Shown: positions 18,324-27,952, counted from the first letter of the stretch. The stretch is DNA of 64,000 nucleotides from Paenibacillus sp. FSL H8-0332 (GCF_037963835.1 NZ_CP150145.1:1674001-1738000), one strand, 5' to 3'. Numbers and translations are program-made. The notes: a model not told the origin generated them from the letters alone.

Positions 18324-19388
18324 ATGGGGATCTTCAGTAATACCAAGTGGATGCTGCTGGTGTATTTCCTGCTTAGCGGCGGGGTGAGCGCGGGGCTGAT
18401 GTATGCCGGGACATGCCTGGGCTATATTCAGGTGGTGGATACCCGGATGTGGATCTACCTGTGTCTGGGCATTGTACTGTTCACGGTCATCATCGGCTAC
18501 ATCGCCGGTCAGCGGATTCAGCGGCGGATCGATCATCTGGATCTGAATATGCTACAAGTGGCCAAGGGGAATATGTCGGTGCGGATGCCGGAGAGCGAGG
18601 ACCAGTCTTTTGCACGCGTCTATCATGAGTTCAACATTATGATGGATACGGTCGAGAAGAAGATGAAGCGGCTCCAGCAGCTCGGGGAACAGGAAGTCAT
18701 TGAGAAGGAACAGGCAGCGGAGAGCGCGGTACTGGAAGAGCGCAGGCGTATGGCCCGGGATTTGCATGATACGGTGAGCCAGCAGCTGTTCGCTATTCAT
18801 ATGTCCGCCTCCTCGCTGCCTAAAGTGCTTGAACGCAGCGCCGAGCACGGGCAGACGGTGATGGATCAGCTGATCAGCATGTCCCAGATGGCGCAGAAGC
18901 AGATGAGGGCGCTGATTGCACAGCTGCGTCCGGTGGAGCTGGAGGGGCGCAATCTGTTCGAGGCACTGGAGAAGTGGTTCCCGGATTACTGCCGCCAGAA
19001 CGGGCTCAAAGGGGTGAAGGAGCTCGAACTGCAGGGTGAGCTGTCCGAAGCGATTGAGCATCAGCTATTCCTGATCATTCAGGAATCGATGGCTAATATC
19101 GTTAAGCACGCCGGTGCGCGCGTAGTCAGTCTGTCGCTGCGCGAGGTGACGCGGCAGGTCGTGCTGAGCATCAGCGATGACGGTCAGGGCTTCGAGCATG
19201 TGCAGCATAAGCAAGGCTCCTACGGACTCACGACCATGCGTGAGCGTGCCGAGAAGCTCGGCGGCCAGGTCGAGATTATCAGCCGCAGGGGAGCGGGAAC
19301 GACGATCCGCGTACATATTCCAAAGTTTGTCCAAGGCCGCGCGGAGACCACTGCTAACGGGACTGACGCCGATTCTGAAGAGGCTTGA
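18324..19388 (+). CDS. liaS: Sensor histidine kinase LiaS
   Basis: A 354-residue intramembrane-sensing kinase: two N-terminal membrane helices with almost no extracellular loop (about residues 8-65), a HAMP segment, then the HisKA_3 dimerisation domain with the phospho-accepting His in ARDLHDTVSQQLFAIHM, and a HATPase_c domain (IIQESMANIVKHAGA, SDDGQGF, GLTTMRERAEKLGG). This layout and the DLHDTVSQ motif are typical of LiaS/VraS kinases that respond to lipid II-cycle inhibitors. Its ATG directly follows the liaF stop codon, so the two are translationally coupled. It is expected to phosphorylate LiaR. Confidence 0.93.
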   Translation: MGIFSNTKWMLLVYFLLSGGVSAGLMYAGTCLGYIQVVDTRMWIYLCLGIVLFTVIIGYIAGQRIQRRIDHLDLNMLQVAKGNMSVRMPESEDQSFARVYHEFNIMMDTVEKKMKRLQQLGEQEVIEKEQAAESAVLEERRRMARDLHDTVSQQLFAIHMSASSLPKVLERSAEHGQTVMDQLISMSQMAQKQMRALIAQLRPVELEGRNLFEALEKWFPDYCRQNGLKGVKELELQGELSEAIEHQLFLIIQESMANIVKHAGARVVSLSLREVTRQVVLSISDDGQGFEHVQHKQGSYGLTTMRERAEKLGGQVEIISRRGAGTTIRVHIPKFVQGRAETTANGTDADSEEA

Positions 19389-19451
19389 TGGGCTCAGCGG
19401 GGAAGAAGCTGGGGCAGTATCATGCTATACAATTGTTAGGAGGAGTGCAGA

Positions 19452-20105
19452 ATGAGTCTCGTAAAAGTACTGCTTGTAGATGATCACGATATGGTGAGGA
19501 TGGGCCTCAAAACTTATCTGATGCTGGACCCGATGTTTGAAGTGATCGGGGAAGCAGCCAATGGACATGAAGCGCTGGCGATGCTGCGTGAGCTGGGGCA
19601 GGAGGCGCTGCCGGATCTGGTGCTGATGGATCTGATGATGCCGGTGATGAACGGAGCTGAGACCACACGGGCGGTCCTGGCCGAATTCCCCGGCCTCAAG
19701 ATTGTCATCCTTACCAGCTTCCTGGAGGACGATCTGGTGGTTGATGCGATTGAAGCCGGGGCTGTCAGCTATGTGCTCAAGACCGTCTCGGCAGAAGAGC
19801 TGATCTATGCGCTGCAAGGCGCCTATCGCGGCATGCCGGTGATGACCGGTGATGTGTCGCAGGCACTGACCCGCGGCATCCGCCAGCGCACGGTCCAGGG
19901 CGACTCCTCCGGCTTGACCGAACGGGAGAAGGAAGTGCTGCTGCTGATCGCCGAGGGCAAGACGAATAAGGATATCGGCGAGGAGCTGCATATCAGCATC
20001 AAGACCGTGAAGACCCATGTCAGCAACCTGCTGATGAAATGCGAGCTGGATGACCGCACCCAGCTGGCGATCTACGCGCACCGCAAGGGCTGGGCGCAAG
20101 GGTAG
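19452..20105 (+). CDS. liaR: Response regulator LiaR (NarL/LuxR family)
   Basis: A 217-residue regulator with a complete receiver domain (LLVDDHDMVRMG, phospho-acceptor Asp in LVLMDLMMPVMNG, ILTSF threonine/serine, VLKTVSAEE lysine) and a C-terminal LuxR-type helix-turn-helix (LTEREKEVLLLIAEGKTNKDIGEELHISIKTVKTHVSNLLMK). It is the DNA-binding output of the liaFSR system. GGAGGAG lies 9 nt upstream. The gene follows liaS after about 60 bp and completes the operon. No liaIH-type target genes are nearby. Confidence 0.94.
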   Translation: MSLVKVLLVDDHDMVRMGLKTYLMLDPMFEVIGEAANGHEALAMLRELGQEALPDLVLMDLMMPVMNGAETTRAVLAEFPGLKIVILTSFLEDDLVVDAIEAGAVSYVLKTVSAEELIYALQGAYRGMPVMTGDVSQALTRGIRQRTVQGDSSGLTEREKEVLLLIAEGKTNKDIGEELHISIKTVKTHVSNLLMKCELDDRTQLAIYAHRKGWAQG

Positions 20106-20132
20106 CAGTTGCAGACTTTTTGACTTAATCTA

Positions 20133-21155
20133 ATGATCTATCGAACCGATAAGGAGGCTATCCGAATAGCAAACGCCAATCTGATGAAGGAAATGAATCT
20201 GAATAATGTGCGCCAGGTGATGAAACGTATGGAGACGGCCACAAAACCCCAGCTAGCTGCATTGACCAAGCTGAGCGTAGTAACTGTGAACTCATTAGTT
20301 AAGGAACTGTCCGAGTTAGGGGAACTGTTCGAAGACTTGGTGGTGCCCTCCAACGGGGGCAGACCCGCACAGACCTATCGCTATAATTATAATTTCAGCC
20401 TCGCGTTGGTGATGTACGTGACAGAAAAAGCGGGAAAGGTCCTGGTCTCCGCCACAGTTATCAATTTGAAGGACGATATTCTGATGAAGGATGAGCATAT
20501 CATCCCGGTTTTCGAACGAGATTTCTTCTATACAATCATTGAACATGCACTGAGCCAGTATCCTTCCATCAAGGTGATTGGCATAGGTATTCCGGGACAG
20601 GCGGTAAACGGGGAAATTAAGGTCAGCAGTCTCCGGGAGCTGACGGGCTCACGTTTGATAGAAGAGATCGAGACCCGGTTTGGGCTGCCTATTCTGGTGG
20701 AGAATGATGTGAATGCAGCGATCAGCGGATATTGCATGAAGCATAGCGAAGGCGAAGAGCAATATTTACTGGGTCTCTACTTTCCGAACGGATACCCGCC
20801 GGGTATGGGGATATATCTGAACGGCAGTATTCTAAAAGGAAATCAGGGGATGTCAGGCGAGGTTAAGTTCCTTCCCGATATGCCTGAGTGGAGCCTGGAG
20901 ATACCCCGGGATACATTCATAGCTGCAACCTGCAGGATCTTACAGACGGTGAATGCAGTGCTGGCCCCGGATAGAATTGTCATTTATCAGGACAGAGTAG
21001 AGGATGAAGTCTGGACATCGGCCTGGGCAGCCTATCAGCTTCAGCATCCCATGCCGGTGTATCCGGAGGTCGTGTTACAGCACACCTTTCAGGAAGATTT
21101 CGAGCACGGTCTGCGCAGGCTGACCCTGAAGGAGTTAGAGCCGGAGCCTACATAG
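20133..21155 (+). CDS. ROK-family transcriptional regulator
   Basis: A 340-residue NagC/XylR-type repressor. The N-terminal helix-turn-helix (about 10-65) reads NLNNVRQVMKRMETATKPQLAALTKLSVVTVNSLVKEL. The ROK sugar-kinase-like domain follows, with GIGIPGQAVNG and VENDVNAAISGYC. The CXCGXXGC zinc motif is absent and the usual GEIGH is GEVKF, so it is likely a non-catalytic regulator. The ATG at 20133 has no good ribosome site, and a later in-frame Met (MKEMN) is possible. The adjacent MFS transporter and 38-codon gene are plausible targets. The ligand is unknown. Confidence 0.85.
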   Translation: MIYRTDKEAIRIANANLMKEMNLNNVRQVMKRMETATKPQLAALTKLSVVTVNSLVKELSELGELFEDLVVPSNGGRPAQTYRYNYNFSLALVMYVTEKAGKVLVSATVINLKDDILMKDEHIIPVFERDFFYTIIEHALSQYPSIKVIGIGIPGQAVNGEIKVSSLRELTGSRLIEEIETRFGLPILVENDVNAAISGYCMKHSEGEEQYLLGLYFPNGYPPGMGIYLNGSILKGNQGMSGEVKFLPDMPEWSLEIPRDTFIAATCRILQTVNAVLAPDRIVIYQDRVEDEVWTSAWAAYQLQHPMPVYPEVVLQHTFQEDFEHGLRRLTLKELEPEPT

Positions 21156-21170
21156 ACCAAACGTACTAAC

Positions 21171-21197
21171 AACCCTTGTTAACTACAGGGGTTTTTT
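21171..21197 (+). terminator. Terminator of the ROK regulator
   Basis: aacccttg and caggggtt form a short stem followed by TTTTTTG. Confidence 0.8.
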
Positions 21198-21310
21198 GTT
21201 GTTTTATTGAATAGATTAATCCGCTTCTTGACAAAAAATAAGAGAGAGCACATACTTAATTTATATACTTTATAAAGATTATTTATTAAGTGATTTTAGG
21301 GGGAGAATTT

Positions 21311-22522
21311 TTGTCTACGTATTTTTTGATTATAATTTATCTGGCTTTTATCAGTCTGGGACTTCCCGATTCTTTACTTGGCTCTGCGTGGCCTGTGATC
21401 TGGCCAGAGATGGGGTCTTCGCTTGGGTCGGCGGGAATCATCTCGATGATTATTGCCGGAGGGACCATCGTGTCCAGTCTGTTTAGCAATACAATGGTGA
21501 AACGCCTGGGGACAGGACGAATTACCTTTGTCAGTTGCCTCTTAACCGCCGCTTCATTGTTCGGATTCTCCGTGTCGCCATCCGTGTTGTGGTTCATTGT
21601 AATGGCCGTTCCGCTAGGTCTTGGAGCAGGAGCAGTGGACGCGGCGCTGAATCATTATGTGGCCGAACATTACAAGGCTCATCATATGAGCTGGCTGCAC
21701 TGCTTTTGGGGCGTAGGCGCGACCCTGGGACCCATGATTATGGCGGTCAATCTCGTACACGCCCAGTCCTGGAGAGGAGGATATGCGGTTGTTGCCATCA
21801 TTCAGTTCGGATTCGCGATGATTTTGTTAGTGACACTTCCGCTATGGAAAAAGGTTGCTGCCACGCGGGAGCCGCAGCTTCCCGCAGCACTTAGCGGCAA
21901 TCTTCCAGATGATGCGGCAGTGAACCTTAAGCCGCAGGCGAACACCATCCGCTTGCGGGGCGTGAAGCCTACTCTTTTGACGTTCCTGTTGTACTGCGGA
22001 ATAGAAGCGATGGTTGGACTGTGGGGCGCCAGTTATCTGGTAGGTGCAAGGGGAGTTGCGCCAGATACGGCAGCGGCCTGGATCTCCGTATACTATGCGG
22101 GCATTACAGTTGGCAGGCTGATTACCGGCTTCATCACGTTAAAAGTCCGTAACCGCCTTCTTATCCGTTACGGTCAATTGGTGACCATTGCAGGCGGAGC
22201 CGTTCTTGTAATCCCGTTCCATCCGGCCCTCTCACTTGCAGGGCTGATATTGATTGGTCTGGGCCTCGCACCGATTTATCCGGGTCTCCTGCATGAGACG
22301 CCGGCCCGGTTCGGCAAGGAGAATTCAGCCCGCCTAATCGGGTATCAGATGGCGGTAGCCTATACGGGGACAACGTTAATTCCGCCGTTATTTGGACTTT
22401 TATCCGTGCGCACCAGCATTTCCGTATTCCCTTTTGCTGTACTTACGCTCCTGATCTTCATGTTCTGCAGTGCAGAGCGGGTGAACCGGCTGCTGGGCCC
22501 ATCCACTTTAGGGAGGGAATAA
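21311..22522 (+). CDS. MFS transporter
   Basis: A 403-residue major facilitator with about 12 predicted membrane helices, starting STYFLIIIYLAFISLGLPDSLLGSAWP. The GLPDSLLGSAWP motif of helix 1 and MSWLHCFWGVGATLGP in helix 5 are characteristic of the FucP/FHS-like sugar transporter group, which includes proteins annotated as fucose or glucose permeases. TTG at 21311 is chosen because AGGGGGAG lies 6 nt before it; a GTG 7 codons upstream overlaps that site. It sits directly after a ROK-type (sugar-responsive) regulator, which supports sugar transport. Substrate is not determined. Confidence 0.85.
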   Translation: MSTYFLIIIYLAFISLGLPDSLLGSAWPVIWPEMGSSLGSAGIISMIIAGGTIVSSLFSNTMVKRLGTGRITFVSCLLTAASLFGFSVSPSVLWFIVMAVPLGLGAGAVDAALNHYVAEHYKAHHMSWLHCFWGVGATLGPMIMAVNLVHAQSWRGGYAVVAIIQFGFAMILLVTLPLWKKVAATREPQLPAALSGNLPDDAAVNLKPQANTIRLRGVKPTLLTFLLYCGIEAMVGLWGASYLVGARGVAPDTAAAWISVYYAGITVGRLITGFITLKVRNRLLIRYGQLVTIAGGAVLVIPFHPALSLAGLILIGLGLAPIYPGLLHETPARFGKENSARLIGYQMAVAYTGTTLIPPLFGLLSVRTSISVFPFAVLTLLIFMFCSAERVNRLLGPSTLGRE

Positions 22523-22524
22523 AC

Positions 22525-22641
22525 GTGGCTTATATTCTTATATGCGCAATCATCTGGCTGGCCGCCTACTTTCATATGGCAGCATTCAAAGAACCTATGG
22601 AGGTGAAGCCTATCCGTACCATAGAAGATCTGTTTGATTAA
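22525..22641 (+). CDS. Small 38-residue single-helix membrane protein
   Basis: A GTG-started frame with GGGAGG 8 nt upstream that begins 2 bp after the MFS stop codon, so it is probably co-transcribed and translationally coupled. The product has one hydrophobic segment at its N-terminus (AYILICAIIWLAAYFHMAAF), followed by a short charged tail ending in TIEDLFD. It might be a small accessory subunit of the transporter, but this rests only on position and topology. No family is recognised. Confidence 0.6.
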   Translation: MAYILICAIIWLAAYFHMAAFKEPMEVKPIRTIEDLFD

Positions 22642-22783
22642 TCAACGATCCATCATCGTCTTGGTATCTTTTATCTCCGCTTAAATTGTTTTTAATGTGA
22701 CCTTAAGGTTTACAGTACAAAATAAGGACATCAAAACAAATAACACTTTGCCTGACACGGCAAGGCGCGGGAGGAAAGTAAAC

Positions 22784-24427
22784 ATGGACGATAACAAAAA
22801 CAACAACTTTAATCGTGATCATGAACCGGGACCAGATCGTGAATGGGACAATAATCATACTGATACTGATAAAAGCACTAATTCATCCGCAGAAGGCGGC
22901 TCGTACTATTATTCTTACGGACCTTTCAAATCGCTGAACAATGATGAGATGAACGGCAATGACCCGCAGCACTATAACCGCCGCGAACCTGAGCGGGTTG
23001 AGGTTACACCGCCACAGCCGGTGAAGTCCTTACCTTATAACACATCGCTCCGCACTACCGGCAATGACGGGAACGGCGGGCGCGGCGGAAATCCTCCTGA
23101 GGGAGGAAACGGCTGGCAGTACAACCGTAAGCCGAAGAAGCCGGTGAAGGCGGTATTGGTATCTTTTCTCGCTGGAATGGTGGTCTTATCAGGCTCCATG
23201 TTCATGGCAGACCGGGGGAATTGGTTCACAGGAGGCCAGGAGGCAACCACGGTTGCATTGAATCCGGCGGGGAAGACGGCTAGCGGCAATGCCAACATTA
23301 CACCTTCCACTTCCGCAGCTGCGCTGGTCACCGGCTCGGGAGATGTATCCGGCGTAGTTGATGGGGTAGGGCCGGCAGTGGTCAAGATTGAGACGCTGGT
23401 GAAATCGAATAACTCGCGGAATAGAAGCAGCAGCCCGAATATGAGCGATCCGTTCTCACAGTTCTTCTTCGGGGATCAATTCGGCGGCGGCTCCGGTTCG
23501 AATAACTCGGAATCCCAGCCGGGCTCGAATAATTCTTCTCCGCAGCTTACACCTTACGGTATTGGCACAGGCTTCATCTATAATTCGAACGGTTATATCC
23601 TGACCAACCAGCACGTGGTAGATGGCGCCGATGTCATCCAGGTTACCGTAGACGGCACCTCCAAGACTTATGAAGCGAAGCTGCTGGGCTCCAGTAAGGA
23701 TCTGGATCTCGCCGTACTGAAAATTGAAGGCTCGGACTTCCCGTCTGTGGCTCTGGGCGATTCCGACAGCATCAAGGTAGGCTCTGAGGTGGTGGCGATC
23801 GGTAACCCGCAGGGCTTCGACCATACGGTGACAACCGGGGTGCTTAGCGCCAGAGGCCGCAGTATTGATATCAACGAAGAAGACGGCAGCGGCGTCAAAA
23901 CCTATAAAAACCTGCTCCAGACCGATGCCTCCATCAATCCGGGGAACTCGGGCGGCCCGCTGCTTAATATGAACGGCCAGGTCATTGGTATGAACGTTGC
24001 AGTTAGCAGAGACGCTCAGGGTATCGGCTTTGCCATTCCGGTAAATACCATTAAAGGCGTAGTAGATAAGCTTGAAGCCAATCAGGAAATTCCGAAGGAA
24101 CCGGTACCATTCATTGGAGCCACCCTGATGACGATTACCGATGAAGTTGCCAAGCAAATGGGGACAACGATTAAAGAAGGCTCTGTAGTGGCCGAAATTG
24201 TCTTCAAATCTCCAGCCTATACAGCAGATCTGCGCCCTTACGATATCATCACAGGAATTGACGGAAAGAGCTACGCTACCAGCCAGGATCTGATCACTTA
24301 CATCCAGACGCTTAAGGTAGGCGATAAGGCGACTCTGAATGTGGTCCGTGACGGCAAGAAGCTGGATCTGCCCGTAACGATCGGCAACAAGAATGATTTC
24401 GAGAATGCACAGACTCAGAAGCAATAA
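22784..24427 (+). CDS. htrA: HtrA-like membrane-anchored serine protease with PDZ domain
   Basis: A 547-residue quality-control protease. A long polar, Asn/Asp-rich cytoplasmic N-terminus (about 1-125) precedes one membrane helix (VKAVLVSFLAGMVVLSGSMF). A Ser/Asn/Gly-rich linker then leads to the trypsin-like domain with the catalytic triad His in LTNQHVVDGAD, Asp in DLDLAVLKI and Ser in NPGNSGGPLLN, and a C-terminal PDZ domain (FIGATLMTITDEVA ... DIITGIDGKSY). The ATG at 22784 with GGGAGG is preferred over a start 29 codons upstream. The two-component pair directly downstream resembles the htrA/CssRS arrangement in Bacillus and probably controls it. Confidence 0.92.
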   Translation: MDDNKNNNFNRDHEPGPDREWDNNHTDTDKSTNSSAEGGSYYYSYGPFKSLNNDEMNGNDPQHYNRREPERVEVTPPQPVKSLPYNTSLRTTGNDGNGGRGGNPPEGGNGWQYNRKPKKPVKAVLVSFLAGMVVLSGSMFMADRGNWFTGGQEATTVALNPAGKTASGNANITPSTSAAALVTGSGDVSGVVDGVGPAVVKIETLVKSNNSRNRSSSPNMSDPFSQFFFGDQFGGGSGSNNSESQPGSNNSSPQLTPYGIGTGFIYNSNGYILTNQHVVDGADVIQVTVDGTSKTYEAKLLGSSKDLDLAVLKIEGSDFPSVALGDSDSIKVGSEVVAIGNPQGFDHTVTTGVLSARGRSIDINEEDGSGVKTYKNLLQTDASINPGNSGGPLLNMNGQVIGMNVAVSRDAQGIGFAIPVNTIKGVVDKLEANQEIPKEPVPFIGATLMTITDEVAKQMGTTIKEGSVVAEIVFKSPAYTADLRPYDIITGIDGKSYATSQDLITYIQTLKVGDKATLNVVRDGKKLDLPVTIGNKNDFENAQTQKQ

Positions 24428-24447
24428 GCACACCGGACGGTGAGCGG

Positions 24448-24477
24448 CAGAGCGGAAGGGGCAACCCTTCCGCTCTG
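24448..24477 (+). terminator. Strong hairpin after htrA
   Basis: cagagcggaaggg and cccttccgctctg form a perfect 13-bp stem with a GCAA loop. The T-run is poor, so it may attenuate or protect the mRNA rather than fully terminate. Confidence 0.6.
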
Positions 24478-24557
24478 TGCTGTTCGTGTACGGATGCGGA
24501 GAGACTGGTGCATCTGATACAATAGAGATATATGAATGAGACAATGGGGGCTGCCGG

Positions 24558-25244
24558 ATGCGACCGAATATACTAATAATTGATGATGATGAGAAAATAA
24601 CCTCCATGCTCCGCCGCGGGCTGGCCTTTGAGGGCTATGATGTCAAGACTGCGTCGAACGGGGCGGATGGGCTGCGCGCTGTTCTGAACAGTGATCCCGA
24701 TGTGGTCATTCTGGATGTCATGATGCCACAGGTCGACGGGTTCGAGGTATGCCGTCGTCTGCGTGAGGGCGGCAGCAGTGTTCCTGTGCTGATGCTGACC
24801 GCTAAGGATGAAATTGAACACCGGGTGAAGGGGCTTGACCTGGGTGCAGATGACTATCTGGTGAAGCCGTTTGCTCTGGAGGAGCTGCTGGCCAGAGTCC
24901 GGGCACTGCTCCGGCGCAAAAGCGAGCAGGGAGGAAGCCCGGATCAAGCGGTCTCTTATGAGGATATTACGCTGGATGTGGATTCCCGGGAAGTAACCCG
25001 CGCCGGCCGTCGCCTGGAGCTGACGGCGAAGGAATTCGAGCTATTGCATCTGTTCATGCAGAACCCGAAGCGGGTGCTCTCCCGCGATCTCATCATGGAT
25101 AAGATCTGGGGCTATGATTACAGCGGGGAATCGAATGTGCTGGAGGTATATATTGCAATGCTGCGCCAGAAGACGGAGGAGCATGGCGGCAAACGACTGA
25201 TTCAGACGATCCGGGGAGCCGGTTACATCCTAAGAGGTGACTAA
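24558..25244 (+). CDS. OmpR-family response regulator
   Basis: A 228-residue regulator with a complete receiver (LIIDDDEKI, phospho-acceptor Asp in VVILDVMMPQVDG, LTAKDE, VKPFALEELLARV) and a C-terminal winged-helix Trans_reg_C domain (LELTAKEFELLHLFMQNPKRVLSRD ... GESNVLEVYIAMLRQK). It pairs with the histidine kinase that overlaps or abuts its 3-prime end. Its position between htrA and the kinase suggests a secretion- or envelope-stress circuit comparable to CssR or MprA. The start ATG is not preceded by a canonical site (GGGGGCTGCCGG). Confidence 0.92.
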   Translation: MRPNILIIDDDEKITSMLRRGLAFEGYDVKTASNGADGLRAVLNSDPDVVILDVMMPQVDGFEVCRRLREGGSSVPVLMLTAKDEIEHRVKGLDLGADDYLVKPFALEELLARVRALLRRKSEQGGSPDQAVSYEDITLDVDSREVTRAGRRLELTAKEFELLHLFMQNPKRVLSRDLIMDKIWGYDYSGESNVLEVYIAMLRQKTEEHGGKRLIQTIRGAGYILRGD

Positions 25245-25245
25245 T

Positions 25246-26697
25246 ATGTCCATACGTTTGCGGCTCACTGCCTGGTATTCTGGGATTCTTGCCGTTATGC
25301 TGCTGGTCTTGTCGGCGGTTATCTACGGCTTTGTCTATATTAATACGTATGGCGATTTGAAGGACCGGCTCCAGAATCTGTCGCAACAGGTAGAATTGAA
25401 GGCTGGCCTGACTCAGGACGGAACCCTTCAGCCGATGCTTGGGGGACCGGCGGGTCAGAGCCTGTTTGCCCAAATGTACATCTATGATCTGGACCGGCTG
25501 ATTCCAAGCCCGAATATGACCGAAATTAAACTGAAATTCCAGGTTCCTGCCAAGGAGGACCTGCATAGCCAGGAGGGATTCCTGCAAGCCAGGTATGGCG
25601 GCAACCCCTTCCTGATCTATCAGCGGGCGGTTGATGTAACGCTCAACAACAGTCTGCCTGCGCCTGCTGTCCTTCAGGTCGCCGTCTATACGGGGGAACA
25701 GGTCACGCTGCTTAACCGGCTAAAGAATATTTTGCTGGCCGGTTCCTTCGCTACTCTGGTCGCGGCCTTCACCTTCGGCCTGTTCCTGGCCCGCAAGGCG
25801 ATGAGCCCGATCGGCATGGTCATTGAGGCGGCGAACGGGATACAGACGGGAACCGACCTCAGCTCACGGATCGAATACGACGGGCCGGAGGATGAGATCG
25901 GGCGGCTGATCGCGACGGTCAACAGTATGCTTGGGCGGATGGAGGGCTTCTATACGGGGCTGGAGGAGGCCTATGCCACGCAGCGCCGCTTCGTCTCGGA
26001 TGCTTCGCATGAGCTGCGGACACCGCTTACAACCATCCGCGGGAACATTGATCTATTGCAAAAGGTCTGGGAGATGGACCCGCAGGACAGCCGGATGACC
26101 GAGGCGGAGATCCGTCAGCTCTCGATCGAATCCGTGAAGGATATTGCTGATGAGTCTAAGCGCATGAGCCGTCTGGTCGCGGATATGCTCTCCCTGGCCC
26201 GGGCGGATACCGGCCGGACCTTCGAGATCGAGCCGGTAGCACTGGAGCCGATGATGACTGAAGTGGCCCGCCGGGCGTCGTTCCTGACGCGTGAAGCGGA
26301 GTGGTCTGTCGGTGAGATGGGCCATCTGAACGGTAAGTATATCCTGGGGAATAAGGATTATCTGCAGCAGATGATGTTTATTTTCATTGACAATGCGTTC
26401 AAATATACCCCGGCCGGTGAGGTTACGCTGGATGCATTGCTGTATCAGAATCAGGTAGGAATCCGCATTGCCGATACGGGAATCGGGATGGACAAAGATG
26501 AGGTGCCGCATATCTTCGACCGCTTCTACCGCGCAGATGAATCCAGAGGAATCACGGAAGGCATCGGGCTTGGATTGTCCATTGCCAAATGGATTATTGA
26601 AGAGCATGGAGGCTCTGTTGAGGTGGTCACCCGTCAGGGGGAAGGGACTACCTTTGTCATCTGGCTGCCGCTTCTCTTTGCCCCGCCGCTGGAATAG
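25246..26697 (+). CDS. Sensor histidine kinase (HAMP/HisKA/HATPase)
   Basis: A 483-residue membrane kinase. The first membrane helix (about 8-35) is followed by an extracytoplasmic sensor region of about 125 residues with no recognised fold. After a second helix (ILLAGSFATLVAAFTFGLFLA) come HAMP, HisKA with FVSDASHELRTPLTTIRGN, and HATPase_c with the N box (FIDNAFKYTP), G1 (DTGIGM) and G2 (GIGLGLSI). The ATG at 25246 follows AAGAGGTG and sits 1 bp after the regulator stop codon; an upstream GTG would overlap it. It is the partner of the preceding OmpR-type regulator. The sensed signal is unknown, but misfolded secreted protein is likely given htrA upstream. Confidence 0.92.
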   Translation: MSIRLRLTAWYSGILAVMLLVLSAVIYGFVYINTYGDLKDRLQNLSQQVELKAGLTQDGTLQPMLGGPAGQSLFAQMYIYDLDRLIPSPNMTEIKLKFQVPAKEDLHSQEGFLQARYGGNPFLIYQRAVDVTLNNSLPAPAVLQVAVYTGEQVTLLNRLKNILLAGSFATLVAAFTFGLFLARKAMSPIGMVIEAANGIQTGTDLSSRIEYDGPEDEIGRLIATVNSMLGRMEGFYTGLEEAYATQRRFVSDASHELRTPLTTIRGNIDLLQKVWEMDPQDSRMTEAEIRQLSIESVKDIADESKRMSRLVADMLSLARADTGRTFEIEPVALEPMMTEVARRASFLTREAEWSVGEMGHLNGKYILGNKDYLQQMMFIFIDNAFKYTPAGEVTLDALLYQNQVGIRIADTGIGMDKDEVPHIFDRFYRADESRGITEGIGLGLSIAKWIIEEHGGSVEVVTRQGEGTTFVIWLPLLFAPPLE

Positions 26698-26754
26698 GTT
26701 ATAATTGAGGGGCTCCTATTACAGCAGTCATTGACAGCAGAAAGCGGTGAATTC

Positions 26755-27711
26755 ATGGAAGTCATCAAAATCTCTCCCCGGGGGTATTGCTATGGCGTCG
26801 TCGATGCTATGGTAATGGCACGGCAGGCTGCGCAGAATCTTGATTTGCCCCGGCCGATTTATATACTGGGCATGATTGTGCACAACAGCCATGTCACGAA
26901 CTCCTTCGAGGATGACGGAATCATTACGCTGGACGGGCATAACCGTCTGGATATTCTAGATAAAGTAGATAAGGGAACAGTCATCTTCACAGCGCACGGC
27001 GTATCGCCCGAGGTCCGTAAGATGGCACGCGCCAAAGGGCTGACTACGGTAGATGCTACCTGCCCTGATGTGACGAAGACGCATGACCTCATTAAGGAGA
27101 AGGTTGATGAGGGCTGCGAAATTATCTATATCGGCAAGAAAGGCCATCCGGAGCCGGAAGGTGCGGTGGGAATTGCGCCGGAGCATGTCCATCTGATCGA
27201 AAAGGAAGAGGATATTGCCGGGCTCTCTATCCCTTCCTCACGGATTGTCATTACAAACCAGACTACAATGAGCCAGTGGGATATCAAGCATATTATGCGC
27301 AAGCTGCTGGAGACCTTCCCCGGCGCCGAGGTTCATAATGAGATTTGTATGGCTACGCAGGTGCGGCAGGAGGCTGTCGCTGAGCAGGCGGGCCAGTGCG
27401 AGCTGGTTATTGTGGTGGGTGATCCGCGCAGCAATAACTCTAACCGCTTGGCACAAGTATCAGAGGAGATCGCCGGAGTTACCGCTTACCGGATCGCTGA
27501 CGTCTCCGAGCTGAATACGGAGTGGCTGAAGGGAATTACCAAGGTAGGTGTGACTTCCGGCGCTTCTACGCCGACACCGATCACCAAGGAAGTCATTAAT
27601 TATCTGGAGCAGTATGACGAAGCGAAGCCGGAGACTTGGGAGATCACGCGCACGGTTAATATGGCGAAGCTCCTGCCGCCGGTGAAGAAAAAGACAGCGA
27701 GCACCAACTGA
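26755..27711 (+). CDS. ispH: 4-hydroxy-3-methylbut-2-enyl diphosphate reductase (IspH)
   Basis: The last enzyme of the MEP pathway, reducing HMBPP to isopentenyl and dimethylallyl diphosphate with a [4Fe-4S] cluster. The 318-residue protein has the cluster cysteines in [15 protein letters not shown] and EICMATQ, and active-site motifs [35 protein letters not shown] and [11 protein letters not shown]. The ATG at 26755 with AAGCGGTG upstream fits the family N-terminus; a longer frame adds 8 residues. Isoprenoids made here feed undecaprenol and menaquinone side chains, which ties loosely to mqnC in the same window. A terminator follows. Confidence 0.95.
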   Translation: MEVIKISPRGYCYGVVDAMVMARQAAQNLDLPRPIYILGMIVHNSHVTNSFEDDGIITLDGHNRLDILDKVDKGTVIFTAHGVSPEVRKMARAKGLTTVDATCPDVTKTHDLIKEKVDEGCEIIYIGKKGHPEPEGAVGIAPEHVHLIEKEEDIAGLSIPSSRIVITNQTTMSQWDIKHIMRKLLETFPGAEVHNEICMATQVRQEAVAEQAGQCELVIVVGDPRSNNSNRLAQVSEEIAGVTAYRIADVSELNTEWLKGITKVGVTSGASTPTPITKEVINYLEQYDEAKPETWEITRTVNMAKLLPPVKKKTASTN

Positions 27712-27748
27712 CAGTTCGGAATAACAAGGAATTCATACGATTCAATCG

Positions 27749-27785
27749 GCAGTGCGGCCTGAGAGGGCTGTGCTGCTTTTTTTCG
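27749..27785 (+). terminator. Terminator of ispH
   Basis: gcagtgcggcc pairs, with wobbles, to gggctgtgctgc and is followed by a T-run. Confidence 0.75.
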
Positions 27786-27837
27786 AAATATAAGAATGTA
27801 TATGTTGCACAAGATACTTATCCTTCTATTTCTCGCT

Positions 27838-27884
27838 GAAACGGTACCGTCCTTTAAAAGGACGGCAAAGCCGTTTCTACTTGT
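27838..27884 (+). repeat. 47-bp dispersed palindromic repeat, copy 1
   Basis: Outer arms gaaacgg/ccgtttc and inner arms gtccttt/aaaggac form a compact nested hairpin. The same 47-bp unit occurs in inverted orientation at 55387-55433 with 44 of 47 identities by hand alignment. Both copies lie just downstream of a gene. This is the pattern of a REP/BIME-like or short MITE-like family. Confidence 0.8.
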
Positions 27885-27923
27885 TTTGCCACCTGGAATT
27901 CACGCGAAGCGGGGGAATAGTGG

Positions 27924-27952
27924 TTGACTGAAAGGGAAATATGCGGTAAAAT
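27924..27952 (+). promoter_or_regulatory. Sigma-A promoter of the DAHP synthase gene
   Basis: TTGACT and TAAAAT are separated by exactly 17 bp, about 115 bp before the start codon. Confidence 0.7.
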
